Shown in pieces: positions 1 to 6,373 of a stretch of DNA of 7,100 nucleotides (its first letter is position 1; each line of letters begins with the position of its first letter). The notes under the pieces were generated by a model. That model was not told the DNA's origin and did no database searches. It saw only the letters and a program-made list of their open reading frames with translations. Origin of the DNA: Porticoccaceae bacterium. GTDB taxonomy: Bacteria; Pseudomonadota; Gammaproteobacteria; Pseudomonadales; Porticoccaceae. Location of the stretch: the NCBI GenBank assembly GCA_003491845.1, contig DNBN01000211.1, forward strand, positions 3,818-10,917, written 5' to 3'. The position numbers and the translations under genes were made by a program.

Positions 1-339
1 TTTTCTACACTGATAAGTGGTGTTGCTATGATAACGTTCGAAGTGTGGGACTGGCAGGCCGTTAAAGAGGCTGCAGGTGCATTGTTGTTTGTTGGAGTGC
101 TGTCGTCTTGTGTTGGTTTTTCATTACAGGTGGTAGGTATGCGCACTGCTCCAGCGTCTCATGCCGCGCTCATTCTTAGCTTCGAGGCCATTTTTGCAGC
201 CATAGGCGGTTGGTGGCTGCTAGGCGAGTATTTAACCACCACAGAGCTAATAGGCTGTGGGCTTATTTTGACTGGAGGACTGCTTTCCCAGTTAAAATTA
301 TTTATAAGATCACATCCCGGTGAACGCCTGCATCCATGA
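1..339 (+). CDS. EamA/DMT-superfamily transporter, C-terminal fragment (5' end outside window)
   Basis: The reading frame is open from base 1 to the TGA at 337-339, so the gene begins upstream; the ATG at 28 is an internal methionine. The visible 112 or so residues match the second EamA repeat of drug/metabolite transporters, which are inner-membrane carriers with ten helices. Hydrophobic segments correspond to the last three or four helices. The typical motif is present: a small-residue helix with APASHAALILSFEAIFAAIGG, followed by WWLLGEYL, where the LGE turn is a family hallmark, and then a final helix containing GLILTGGLL. The protein ends in a short basic cytoplasmic tail. The substrate cannot be inferred, because EamA members export amino acids, metabolites or unknown compounds. 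The gene is convergent with the S9 peptidase gene, with only 21 bp between the two stop codons. Family assignment is firm; function is open. Confidence 0.5.
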   Translation, partial: FSTLISGVAMITFEVWDWQAVKEAAGALLFVGVLSSCVGFSLQVVGMRTAPASHAALILSFEAIFAAIGGWWLLGEYLTTTELIGCGLILTGGLLSQLKLFIRSHPGERLHP

Positions 340-340
340 G

Positions 341-373
341 AGACATTCTTTGATTTAAAATCAAAGAATGTCT
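341..373. terminator. Perfect 33-nt palindrome between convergent genes, probable bidirectional terminator or 3'-end hairpin
   Basis: Bases 341-356 (AGACATTCTTTGATTT) are the exact reverse complement of 358-373 around a single central A at 357. In RNA this would fold as about 15 pairs with a three-base loop. It starts one base after the TGA of the EamA gene and contains the final codons and stop of the S9 peptidase gene. A hairpin at the meeting point of two converging genes suggests shared transcription termination or protection of both mRNA 3' ends. Neither side carries the T-run of a classical intrinsic terminator, so the terminator role is inferred; the palindrome itself is seen directly. 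Confidence 0.5.
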
Positions 374-2337
374 ACTGGATTATGGTTGTCCAAAAATTGA
401 TCTACTTGCTGTAACAGGGCCAGTCGTGTTTCGCTAACTGATAGCCAATGATCCTCGCCTTTTAGTGTTACAAATTCCACAGGTTTGTCAGCTTTTTTTA
501 AAGCCTTAAACATCTCTTTACTTTGTCTAATAGGCACAACGGTGTCATCTCTACCATGTATGAGTAACACAGGGGCTTGGAAATTATCTGCGAAATTAAT
601 GGGCGATATTGACTTTAGTTTTTCTTTCTTTGTTTTCAAATCGCCGATAATTTTATTCCAATAGCTAACTACCCAATGGTTGCTACCGTACTTTGATTTT
701 TCAGATTTAAGCATTAGAGGCAAGTTAGAAACACCTGCAATGGCAATTACACAGCGGTATAAATCGGGTGTAAAAGCCCCCCCTGCGAGGGCTGAATATC
801 CTCCATAAGATGCACCCATAATGCATACTCTGTTAGCGTCTACATAGCCTGCTTTGATCAGCGCAGCTACTCCATCAGAGACGTCATCTTGCATTTTTTT
901 GCCCCACTCTCCGTTGCCACTATCTCGCAGAGAAAATCCAAAACCTTTGGAGCCTCTAAAGTTGGGTTGTAACACAGCGTAACCTTTGGCGGCTAAATAC
1001 TGAGCCAACCAGTCAAATTTCAAGCTATCATAAGTAGCTGGGCCTCCATGTGGTAACGCAATTAAAGGGAGGTTGTTACGTTTAGTTAGATCCGGTGGCA
1101 GAGTAATAATTGCAGGTATTTTTAATCCATCACGGGCGGAATAGTTAATAGCTTTAATTTCGCCAACCGCTGTAATGGCAGGATATTGGGAAGCCAGATT
1201 GAAGAGTTTACTTGTGCTTCTATCAAACACTTTATAATCTCCAGCACCCTGGTTGCCACTGACGTTAATCAACCACTTGTTATTATCAGATGTATTGCTC
1301 AAAAAAGTAATAGAACTAGTGGGGAAGTATTCAGAAAGATTTTCATAACTCAGGTTGGCTTGCACATTGTTAAAATCATATCCAGGCTTGAATCCGCTAT
1401 ACTTTGCCGCGACAAATGTTCGATTGATGTTGGTTAGTAAATCATCAACATCAGTCTGTGGCCTACTGTACAGAGGACCCTGGACACTTCCGTCAAGCAA
1501 TGACAAAGAAAAAATGGCGTCGTTATTCCCTTGTCCTTTAAGAAACAGCAATTTTGTCGCATCACTTGAAACAGCTTGAGGAGAAATTTCTGGAATGTCA
1601 GTGTTATGACGATAAATTGCTTTCCATTTTCCAGAAACCTTGGAAAAGATCCTATGTTGTTTGCTATTTTTATCAAAATCCTCTCTGGCTAAGAGGTTAC
1701 CTGTTTCATCGACAAACCAGCCTATGGTCGATTTGTTGCCTTTTGCATAAAGCTTGCCATAGCCATTTTTAAGGCTAACTCGATACAAATTATTTTTAGG
1801 GTTACTTCCTAGACCACCACTAAAGGCCGGCATATATAACTCAGCCGTGCGTTTATTAAATCCTACGATTTGGCCAAGGCTGGTTTGTGCTGGATACAGG
1901 CCCTTTGTCTTACTCAACAAGACGTTTATCTTTTTTGTGCTTAAATTGTAAACAAAGGCTGAACTATTTTCCCAGCTTCCTTTTACACGTGTAGTCCGCT
2001 GAGTTTTCGAACTTCGCAGTACAACATGCTCATTGCTGACAAAATAAATGTCACGAGCTTTGTATTTATTCGCATTGAAACCACCCACTAAGTCGAGGGT
2101 TTTGGCATTCATTATAACAAAAAAGTCTTGATTATTTTGCCGCTGAATAAGAGCAAAATGTTGACCATCTGGAGATATCGCTACAGACCTAAACGCCGGG
2201 AGTAAGCCATACTTTTCGATGTCAGGCTTAGGTAAACTGTGAGAGACTTTGGTTTCTTGTGCATTGAGTGGTTGGTTCAGGATCAAGCAACCAAACAGAA
2301 AAAAATAGATAGCAATGCTGGCTTGTTTTGAAATCAT
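361..2337 (-). CDS. Secreted S9-family serine peptidase (prolyl oligopeptidase / acylaminoacyl peptidase-like)
   Basis: This is an alpha/beta-hydrolase peptidase with an N-terminal beta-propeller, expected to hydrolyse short peptides in the periplasm or outside the cell. Numbering from the ATG at 2337 (658 aa), residues 1-26 form a Sec signal peptide with a likely cleavage after Leu-Asn-Ala. Residues about 40-390 are the propeller region, beginning with a typical segment that reads RSVAISPDGQHFALIQ. The catalytic domain follows, with HGGP (about 430-433, oxyanion region), the nucleophile Ser510 in GASYGGYSAL, Asp598 in HGRDDTVVP, and His630 in GEDHWLS. The triad is complete and the length is normal for the family. 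A TTG at 2343 is also in frame, but the AAGGGA ribosome site lies only one base from it and seven bases from the ATG, so I chose the ATG. The gene is downstream of and co-directional with tesA across a 121-bp gap, so it probably has its own promoter. Exact specificity (dipeptidyl, acylaminoacyl or oligopeptidase) cannot be told. Confidence 0.5.
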   Translation of the reverse strand: MISKQASIAIYFFLFGCLILNQPLNAQETKVSHSLPKPDIEKYGLLPAFRSVAISPDGQHFALIQRQNNQDFFVIMNAKTLDLVGGFNANKYKARDIYFVSNEHVVLRSSKTQRTTRVKGSWENSSAFVYNLSTKKINVLLSKTKGLYPAQTSLGQIVGFNKRTAELYMPAFSGGLGSNPKNNLYRVSLKNGYGKLYAKGNKSTIGWFVDETGNLLAREDFDKNSKQHRIFSKVSGKWKAIYRHNTDIPEISPQAVSSDATKLLFLKGQGNNDAIFSLSLLDGSVQGPLYSRPQTDVDDLLTNINRTFVAAKYSGFKPGYDFNNVQANLSYENLSEYFPTSSITFLSNTSDNNKWLINVSGNQGAGDYKVFDRSTSKLFNLASQYPAITAVGEIKAINYSARDGLKIPAIITLPPDLTKRNNLPLIALPHGGPATYDSLKFDWLAQYLAAKGYAVLQPNFRGSKGFGFSLRDSGNGEWGKKMQDDVSDGVAALIKAGYVDANRVCIMGASYGGYSALAGGAFTPDLYRCVIAIAGVSNLPLMLKSEKSKYGSNHWVVSYWNKIIGDLKTKKEKLKSISPINFADNFQAPVLLIHGRDDTVVPIRQSKEMFKALKKADKPVEFVTLKGEDHWLSVSETRLALLQQVDQFLDNHNPVDIL

Positions 2338-2458
2338 GCTCAAATCCCTTGCGCTAAATGATTAGTTATTTAAGTCTAGTTTAGATGAACCCTAAAAACT
2401 ATTAGATTAGCGCCAGCCCGGCCACAAATTACCCTAGAAATTGTTGTTAGTACACAGT
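2338..2458. other. 121-bp intergenic region between tesA and the S9 peptidase gene
   Basis: This gap must hold the end of tesA and, if the S9 gene is transcribed separately, its promoter on the minus strand. The part nearest the S9 gene (about 2350-2400) is AT-rich, but I find no -35/-10 pair with good spacing and match. A GC-rich patch at about 2411-2422 (GCCAGCCCGGCC on +) could form only a three-pair stem on the minus strand, with a T5 run about 14 bases further on, which is too weak to call a terminator. No small gene is supported here. Confidence 0.5.
2345..2350 (-). promoter_or_regulatory. Ribosome binding site deciding the S9 peptidase start
   Basis: On the minus strand AAGGGA stands seven bases before ATG (2337-2335) but only one base before the alternative TTG (2343-2341). 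The spacing favours the ATG and removes two residues from the longest possible reading. Confidence 0.5.
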
Positions 2459-3061
2459 CTAAAATTCAATTAAAGAGCGTAAGCTCTTGGCAACTACGTC
2501 TTTAATAGCAGGTTGCGCTTTTTCGGTAGGGTGCAGTCCATCCTGCTGAATCATATCTTCGGTTATGGCTAGTTGGTCCAGTTGAAAAGGGATTAAATTA
2601 ACATTCGTTTCCTCGGCCAGTTGAGTATAGACTTCGGCGAATGCTTCGGTATATCGTCTTCCGTAGTTGGGTGGTATACGCATTCCAAATAGAATAGGGG
2701 TGGCCTTGGCTCCAGTACAAAGCGCTATCATTTTCGCTAGGTTTTCTTTCATTAAGCGCAGAGGTTGTCCGCGAAGCCCATCATTTCCGCCAAGCTCTAA
2801 TATAACGTAGTCAGGTTGAAATTTTTCCAACAACAGCGGTAACCTGGCTAAACCGCCACCCGTTGTGTCACCGCTAATACTACCATTAATAATGGTATAT
2901 GCAGGGCCCAAATCATTTTGCAGCAGGTTAACCCAGCCATTTTTTGGGTCTATGCCATAGCCGGCGCTTAAACTATCGCCTAGCACCAGTAATGTTGATC
3001 CATAAGCATTGGCGCCAAGTACAAGGAACAGGCAACATAACCGTTTTATGATCTGTCGCAT
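2459..3061 (-). CDS. tesA: TesA: periplasmic SGNH/GDSL hydrolase (acyl-CoA thioesterase I / lysophospholipase L1 / arylesterase)
   Basis: TesA is a multifunctional periplasmic esterase that cleaves acyl thioesters, lysophospholipids and aryl esters. Numbering from the ATG at 3061 (200 aa), residues 1-19 are a signal peptide with basic start RQIIKR and a cleavage site after Ala-Asn-Ala. All four SGNH blocks are present: GDSLSAGYG with nucleophile Ser30, SISGDTTGGG with oxyanion Gly64, ELGGNDGLRG with Asn93, and DGLHP with Asp174 and His177. Length agrees with E. coli TesA (208-residue precursor). A GTG at 3073 would add four residues, but the SD-like GAGTGAG at 3075-3069 overlaps that GTG and sits seven bases before the ATG, so I prefer the ATG. 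The gene is divergent from ybbA-ybbP, as in E. coli. The family call is very secure; the natural substrate is not known from sequence. Confidence 0.5.
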   Translation of the reverse strand: MRQIIKRLCCLFLVLGANAYGSTLLVLGDSLSAGYGIDPKNGWVNLLQNDLGPAYTIINGSISGDTTGGGLARLPLLLEKFQPDYVILELGGNDGLRGQPLRLMKENLAKMIALCTGAKATPILFGMRIPPNYGRRYTEAFAEVYTQLAEETNVNLIPFQLDQLAITEDMIQQDGLHPTEKAQPAIKDVVAKSLRSLIEF

Positions 3062-3136
3062 AAATACACTCACTCTTAATTTTGTTAATATCCAATCCTA
3101 GAGTGTAATTCATTTTACCGAGAATGGAATAGATCA
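3062..3136. promoter_or_regulatory. Divergent promoter region between tesA and ybbA, with candidate ybbA promoter
   Basis: The 75-bp AT-rich gap must drive both directions. On the plus strand TTGTTA (3082-3087) and TGTAAT (3104-3109), 16 bases apart, resemble a sigma-70 promoter with four and five consensus matches, placing a start about 20 bases before ybbA. GGAA at 3126-3129 is a modest ribosome site seven bases before the ybbA ATG. On the minus strand a TAAAAT (3117-3112) could be a -10 box for tesA, but it has no well-spaced -35. These are matches by eye; none is proven. Confidence 0.5.
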
Positions 3137-3835
3137 ATGATTGAAGTTAAAAATGTTTGTAAACAGGTGTCGACAACGGAGGGTGAATTGCAGATTCTTG
3201 ACGACATAAACCTGTTTGTAGCCGATGGTGAGACGATTGCTATTGTTGGACCCTCAGGCTCTGGAAAGTCTACTTTACTAGGAATTTTAGCGGGTCTAGA
3301 TACCCCTTCCTGCGGATCTGTAGTACTCAATGGGCAGGATATTACGCAAATGGACGAAGAGGGTCGTGCGTCGGTCCGTGCTCACAATGTTGGGTTCGTA
3401 TTTCAATCATTTCATTTGCTACCAGGTCTTACAGCCCTTGAAAACGTGGCCTTACCCTTGGAACTCAATGGAGACAGGGAGGCGCTTAAAACGGCCCGAA
3501 ACTATTTAGAGCGTGTAGGGTTGGCACATCGAGTAACACATTACCCGCGGCAACTCTCTGGGGGTGAGCAACAGCGAGTGGCAGTCGCTAGAGCTTTTGC
3601 CTGTAAGCCGACTATTTTGTTTGCTGATGAACCTACCGGTAATTTGGATACAGGTACAGGGGAGATTATTAATAATTTGCTATTTGATCTTAATCGAGAA
3701 GAGGGTACAACCCTCGTACTGGTTACCCATGAGATGAATTTGGCCGCTCGCTGTAATACGACATTGCAATTGCAAGCCGGTCGTCAGATGACGCCTGCGG
3801 AGAATAGTAAGGACACTACCGAGAAGGAGAATTAA
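3137..3835 (+). CDS. ybbA: YbbA: ABC transporter ATP-binding subunit (LolD/MacB-like class)
   Basis: This is the cytoplasmic ATPase that powers the YbbP permease. The 232 residues carry every ABC element: Walker A GPSGSGKST (38-46), Q-loop Gln90 in FVFQSFHLLPGLTALENV, signature LSGGEQQRVAVARAF starting at 140, Walker B ILFADEP (160-166, Asp164 and catalytic Glu165), D-loop NLD (169-171) and H-loop His198. The Q-loop region FQSFHLLPGLTALENVALPL and the DEPTGNLD stretch are typical of the LolD/MacB/FtsE group, which works by transmitting force across the membrane rather than moving substrate through it. The extra C-terminal tail after about 217 is short and charged (SKDTTEKEN). The stop TAA shares one base with the ybbP start, so the two are translationally coupled. 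Position beside tesA and ybbP distinguishes it from a true LolD, which would sit with lolC/lolE. Confidence 0.5.
   Translation: MIEVKNVCKQVSTTEGELQILDDINLFVADGETIAIVGPSGSGKSTLLGILAGLDTPSCGSVVLNGQDITQMDEEGRASVRAHNVGFVFQSFHLLPGLTALENVALPLELNGDREALKTARNYLERVGLAHRVTHYPRQLSGGEQQRVAVARAFACKPTILFADEPTGNLDTGTGEIINNLLFDLNREEGTTLVLVTHEMNLAARCNTTLQLQAGRQMTPAENSKDTTEKEN
3824..3829 (+). promoter_or_regulatory. Strong ribosome binding site of ybbP inside the ybbA 3' end
   Basis: AAGGAG lies five bases before the ybbP ATG (3835) and within the last codons of ybbA. With the TAATG stop/start overlap it indicates coupled translation of the two ABC subunits. Confidence 0.5.
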
Positions 3836-6348
3836 TGTTTTCTTTGAAAATGCTTATTAGAACGTGGCGAGGTGGTGAGCTTGGGCTGATTTTGTGGTCA
3901 CTAATTCTTGCTGTTGCGGTAGTTACATCCGTTTCTTTATTAGCGGAGCGAATAGAAAGAGCTCTAACTCAGGAATCAAGTAGCTTTTTGGCAGCTGATT
4001 TAGTGGTGAGAAGTAGCAAAGAGGCTCCATCTGCTTGGCTAGAGGAGGCGCTGAGCAAAAATATCGAAACTGCTAAAATAATGAGTTTTTCCTCAATTGT
4101 TTTTTTTGGCGATGACCTACATTTGGCGTCGATTAAGGCAGTGCAGCCCAATTATCCTTTGCGTGGATCGATAAAACGTTCTACAACGCCATTTAGCAGA
4201 GATCCAGCACTAATTGAAGCGGTCAGCTATGGTCCCGAAAAAGGCAATGTCTGGGTTGATGCAAGATTATTGCCTCTTTTGGACATTAGCTTGGGGGATA
4301 GTATTGATCTTGGCGACACCAGTTTAAAAGTGACTCAAATACTAGTGGAAGAACCAGATGGTAGCTCTTACTCATTTGTTGGCGCTCGGGTACTCATGAA
4401 CTATGCAGATATTCCTGACAGCGGTGTAATTCAACCAGGCAGTCGTGTTACCTATCGATATCTGATGGCCAGTGATGATCAGGCTGCGTTCGAATCCTAT
4501 GTGATTTGGCTGAAGTCTCAGCTGGATATCCATGATCGTCTTATTACTCCTGATGAGGCGCAAGCAAGTATCGCCAATACAATGGACAAAGGTCGACGTT
4601 TTTTGCTTCTTGCTGGCAGCATCGGTGTTGTACTTGCGGGTATTGCATTGGCATTGGCAAGCCATCATTTTGCTAGTGGACAAACAAAGCAGGTGGCTTT
4701 GTTAAAGAGTTGGGGTATTTCTGCGCGCAGAGTAAGATTCCTTTACGCACAGCAGAGTCTTTGGATGGGTTTGTTGGGTTCATTGGCAGGTCTGTTAGTA
4801 GGCTATGCGTTTCATCATATTCTTTTGTTTGTTGTCAGTGAGTGGCTGCCTATAACACTTCCATCTGCAGGATCCAGACCTTGGGTGATCGGTTTAGCCA
4901 CCGGGTTGATTTGTTTGGCAGGGTTTACTCTACCAGCATTATGGCATTTGCCCGCACAATCACCCCTTGCAGTGTTGCGACAAGATATTGTCTCCAAGCC
5001 GGTTAATTCTCTGGTTCGCGGTGGTCTGGGTGTTGTTGCCATCGCTGGTTTATTACTTTGGTATAGCAATAATATTGCCGTCTCCATGGCAATATTAGCT
5101 GGGTTTGGGCTCACCGCTATTGCCTCTGTTGTGGCGGGTCTGGTTCTGTTGCGATTGGGAATGCAATATGGTCAACGGCTAGGCAGCGTCTGGCGGCTAG
5201 CGTTGGCTAATTTATGGCGTCGAAAAACTCAAAGTCTGATTCAAATAGTCGGATTTTCAGGTGCTATTGCACTACTAATGATTATGGTGATCGTGCGTAC
5301 CTCACTTATTGACCAATGGCGCTTTCAGTTAGCTGATGATGCACCCAATCATTTTTTAGTTAATGTGGCACCTTTTGAGTTAGATGGGGTACGTAATTTG
5401 GTTACCGATAATGATCTGAACACGGCGGGTTGGTATGCCATGGTAAGAGGTCGTATGACTGAGATCAATGGAAAACCAATTACTGACGTACAAAAAGATA
5501 GCCATGAGTCCTTTCGACGAGAGCTTAATCTAAGCTGGACTACAGTGTTACCCGAGGGTAATAAAGTCACCAAAGGTCAATGGTGGGACACTATAGATCT
5601 TGATGAATTTAGTGCGCAAAGCACCGCTGGTGAAATTATCGCACCGGTGTCTCTAGAGGATGAGCTTGCGGGTGAATTGGGTTTAGTTTTGGGTGACCGT
5701 ATTACCTTTAGTGTTGGCGGTCTGCGCTTTGAGGCTGAAATGGTGGGAACTAGGAGTTTGAATTGGGACAATATGACTCCCAACTTCTATTTTTTATTTC
5801 CCGAAGGTTTACTTGAAGAGTATCCCCGAACCAGCATGACTAGCTTGTATATACCGCCAGAAAAGAAGTTATTGGTGAACGATATCTTACGTCAATTTCC
5901 GACGGTACAAGTGATTGAGCTGGACAAGATCATTGATCGTATCCGCACCATAGTCTCTCAGGTGAGTCGAGGTCTTGAGGTGATGACCTTACTCATTTTG
6001 GGCTGTGGTGTTTTAGTCATGTTTGCCGCGGTAAGTTTGTCCATGACAGAGCGATTACAGGAGAGTGCTATTTTGCGGACGCTGGGTAGTTCCAGGCGTC
6101 TGATATTAGGCATTCAGCTAATTGAATTTAGTGGTTTAGGTTTGATGGCAGGTTTATTGGCAAGCGCTGGTGCGGAGCTGTCAGTTGCCATGTTGCAACA
6201 TTTTATGTTCGATTTACCGCTGTCATTACACCCATGGTTGTGGGTGGTGGGTCCTCTGAGTGGAGCGTTACTGGTGGGTTCGCTAGGCGTAGCTTATAGC
6301 CGAAAGGCAGTAGTTCAACCACCGTTAGAAGTGCTTCGAGCCTTGTAA
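3835..6348 (+). CDS. ybbP: YbbP: FtsX/MacB-like ABC transporter permease
   Basis: This is the inner-membrane permease partner of YbbA, 837 residues against about 804 in E. coli. From hydrophobicity I count ten membrane helices: about 16-36, 255-277, 308-335, 350-370, 394-411, 414-438, 467-488, 713-736, 757-786 and 800-821. Two large periplasmic domains lie at about 38-250 and 490-710. This is a duplicated FtsX layout, with one domain inserted after the first helix of each half plus two extra central helices. Cytoplasmic segments after the first helix of each FtsX bundle, LLKSWGISARRVRF (about 289-302) and ILRTLGSSRRLILG (about 746-759), are the expected contacts to YbbA. SLNWDNMTPNFYFLFPEG (641-658) resembles a conserved stretch I associate with YbbP proteins. 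By family mechanism it probably extracts hydrophobic or lipid-like molecules rather than forming a channel. The substrate is unresolved. No truncation or frameshift is seen. Confidence 0.5.
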   Translation: MFSLKMLIRTWRGGELGLILWSLILAVAVVTSVSLLAERIERALTQESSSFLAADLVVRSSKEAPSAWLEEALSKNIETAKIMSFSSIVFFGDDLHLASIKAVQPNYPLRGSIKRSTTPFSRDPALIEAVSYGPEKGNVWVDARLLPLLDISLGDSIDLGDTSLKVTQILVEEPDGSSYSFVGARVLMNYADIPDSGVIQPGSRVTYRYLMASDDQAAFESYVIWLKSQLDIHDRLITPDEAQASIANTMDKGRRFLLLAGSIGVVLAGIALALASHHFASGQTKQVALLKSWGISARRVRFLYAQQSLWMGLLGSLAGLLVGYAFHHILLFVVSEWLPITLPSAGSRPWVIGLATGLICLAGFTLPALWHLPAQSPLAVLRQDIVSKPVNSLVRGGLGVVAIAGLLLWYSNNIAVSMAILAGFGLTAIASVVAGLVLLRLGMQYGQRLGSVWRLALANLWRRKTQSLIQIVGFSGAIALLMIMVIVRTSLIDQWRFQLADDAPNHFLVNVAPFELDGVRNLVTDNDLNTAGWYAMVRGRMTEINGKPITDVQKDSHESFRRELNLSWTTVLPEGNKVTKGQWWDTIDLDEFSAQSTAGEIIAPVSLEDELAGELGLVLGDRITFSVGGLRFEAEMVGTRSLNWDNMTPNFYFLFPEGLLEEYPRTSMTSLYIPPEKKLLVNDILRQFPTVQVIELDKIIDRIRTIVSQVSRGLEVMTLLILGCGVLVMFAAVSLSMTERLQESAILRTLGSSRRLILGIQLIEFSGLGLMAGLLASAGAELSVAMLQHFMFDLPLSLHPWLWVVGPLSGALLVGSLGVAYSRKAVVQPPLEVLRAL

Positions 6349-6373
6349 CCATATGCATAGGATGCAGTTCGAA
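6349..6373. other. 25-bp gap between convergent ybbP and histidine kinase genes
   Basis: The gap contains a small TATGCATA palindrome (6352-6359) but no hairpin with a T-run in either direction. Transcripts from the two sides may therefore overlap. Confidence 0.5.

Noticed and set aside
1186..1772. Several plus-strand open frames of 70-85 codons within the S9 peptidase gene, plus one on the minus strand in another frame
   Set aside because: All lie inside the intact propeller-coding frame and resemble no protein family. They arise by chance in this AT-leaning sequence.
2281..2289. Possible lipoprotein signal (Leu-Phe-Gly-Cys) in the S9 peptidase leader
   Set aside because: Phe at -2 is atypical for a lipobox, and the cysteine is in the middle of the hydrophobic core, with a better Leu-Asn-Ala signal peptidase I site nine residues later.
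2405..2425. Possible tesA terminator hairpin in the GC-rich patch on the minus strand
   Set aside because: The best stem is only about three pairs, and the T-run is some 14 bases away, so it does not meet the pattern of an intrinsic terminator.
2389..2450. Imperfect direct repeat beginning ACCCTA at 2389 and 2431 and ending TTAG, between the S9 gene and tesA
   Set aside because: The copies share only scattered matches over 17-20 bases and need gaps to align, so chance is a sufficient explanation.
3115..3330. 71-codon open frame on the minus strand, antisense to the start of ybbA, giving a Pro/Ser-rich product with VDFPEPEGPTIA
   Set aside because: This is the well-known antisense shadow of the ABC Walker A region. 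It has no family support and overlaps a certain gene.
4372..5114. Antisense open frames of about 100 codons (4372-4683 and 4815-5114, minus strand) inside ybbP
   Set aside because: Composition and overlap with a clearly conserved coding frame mark them as shadows. No ribosome site or recognisable domain was seen.
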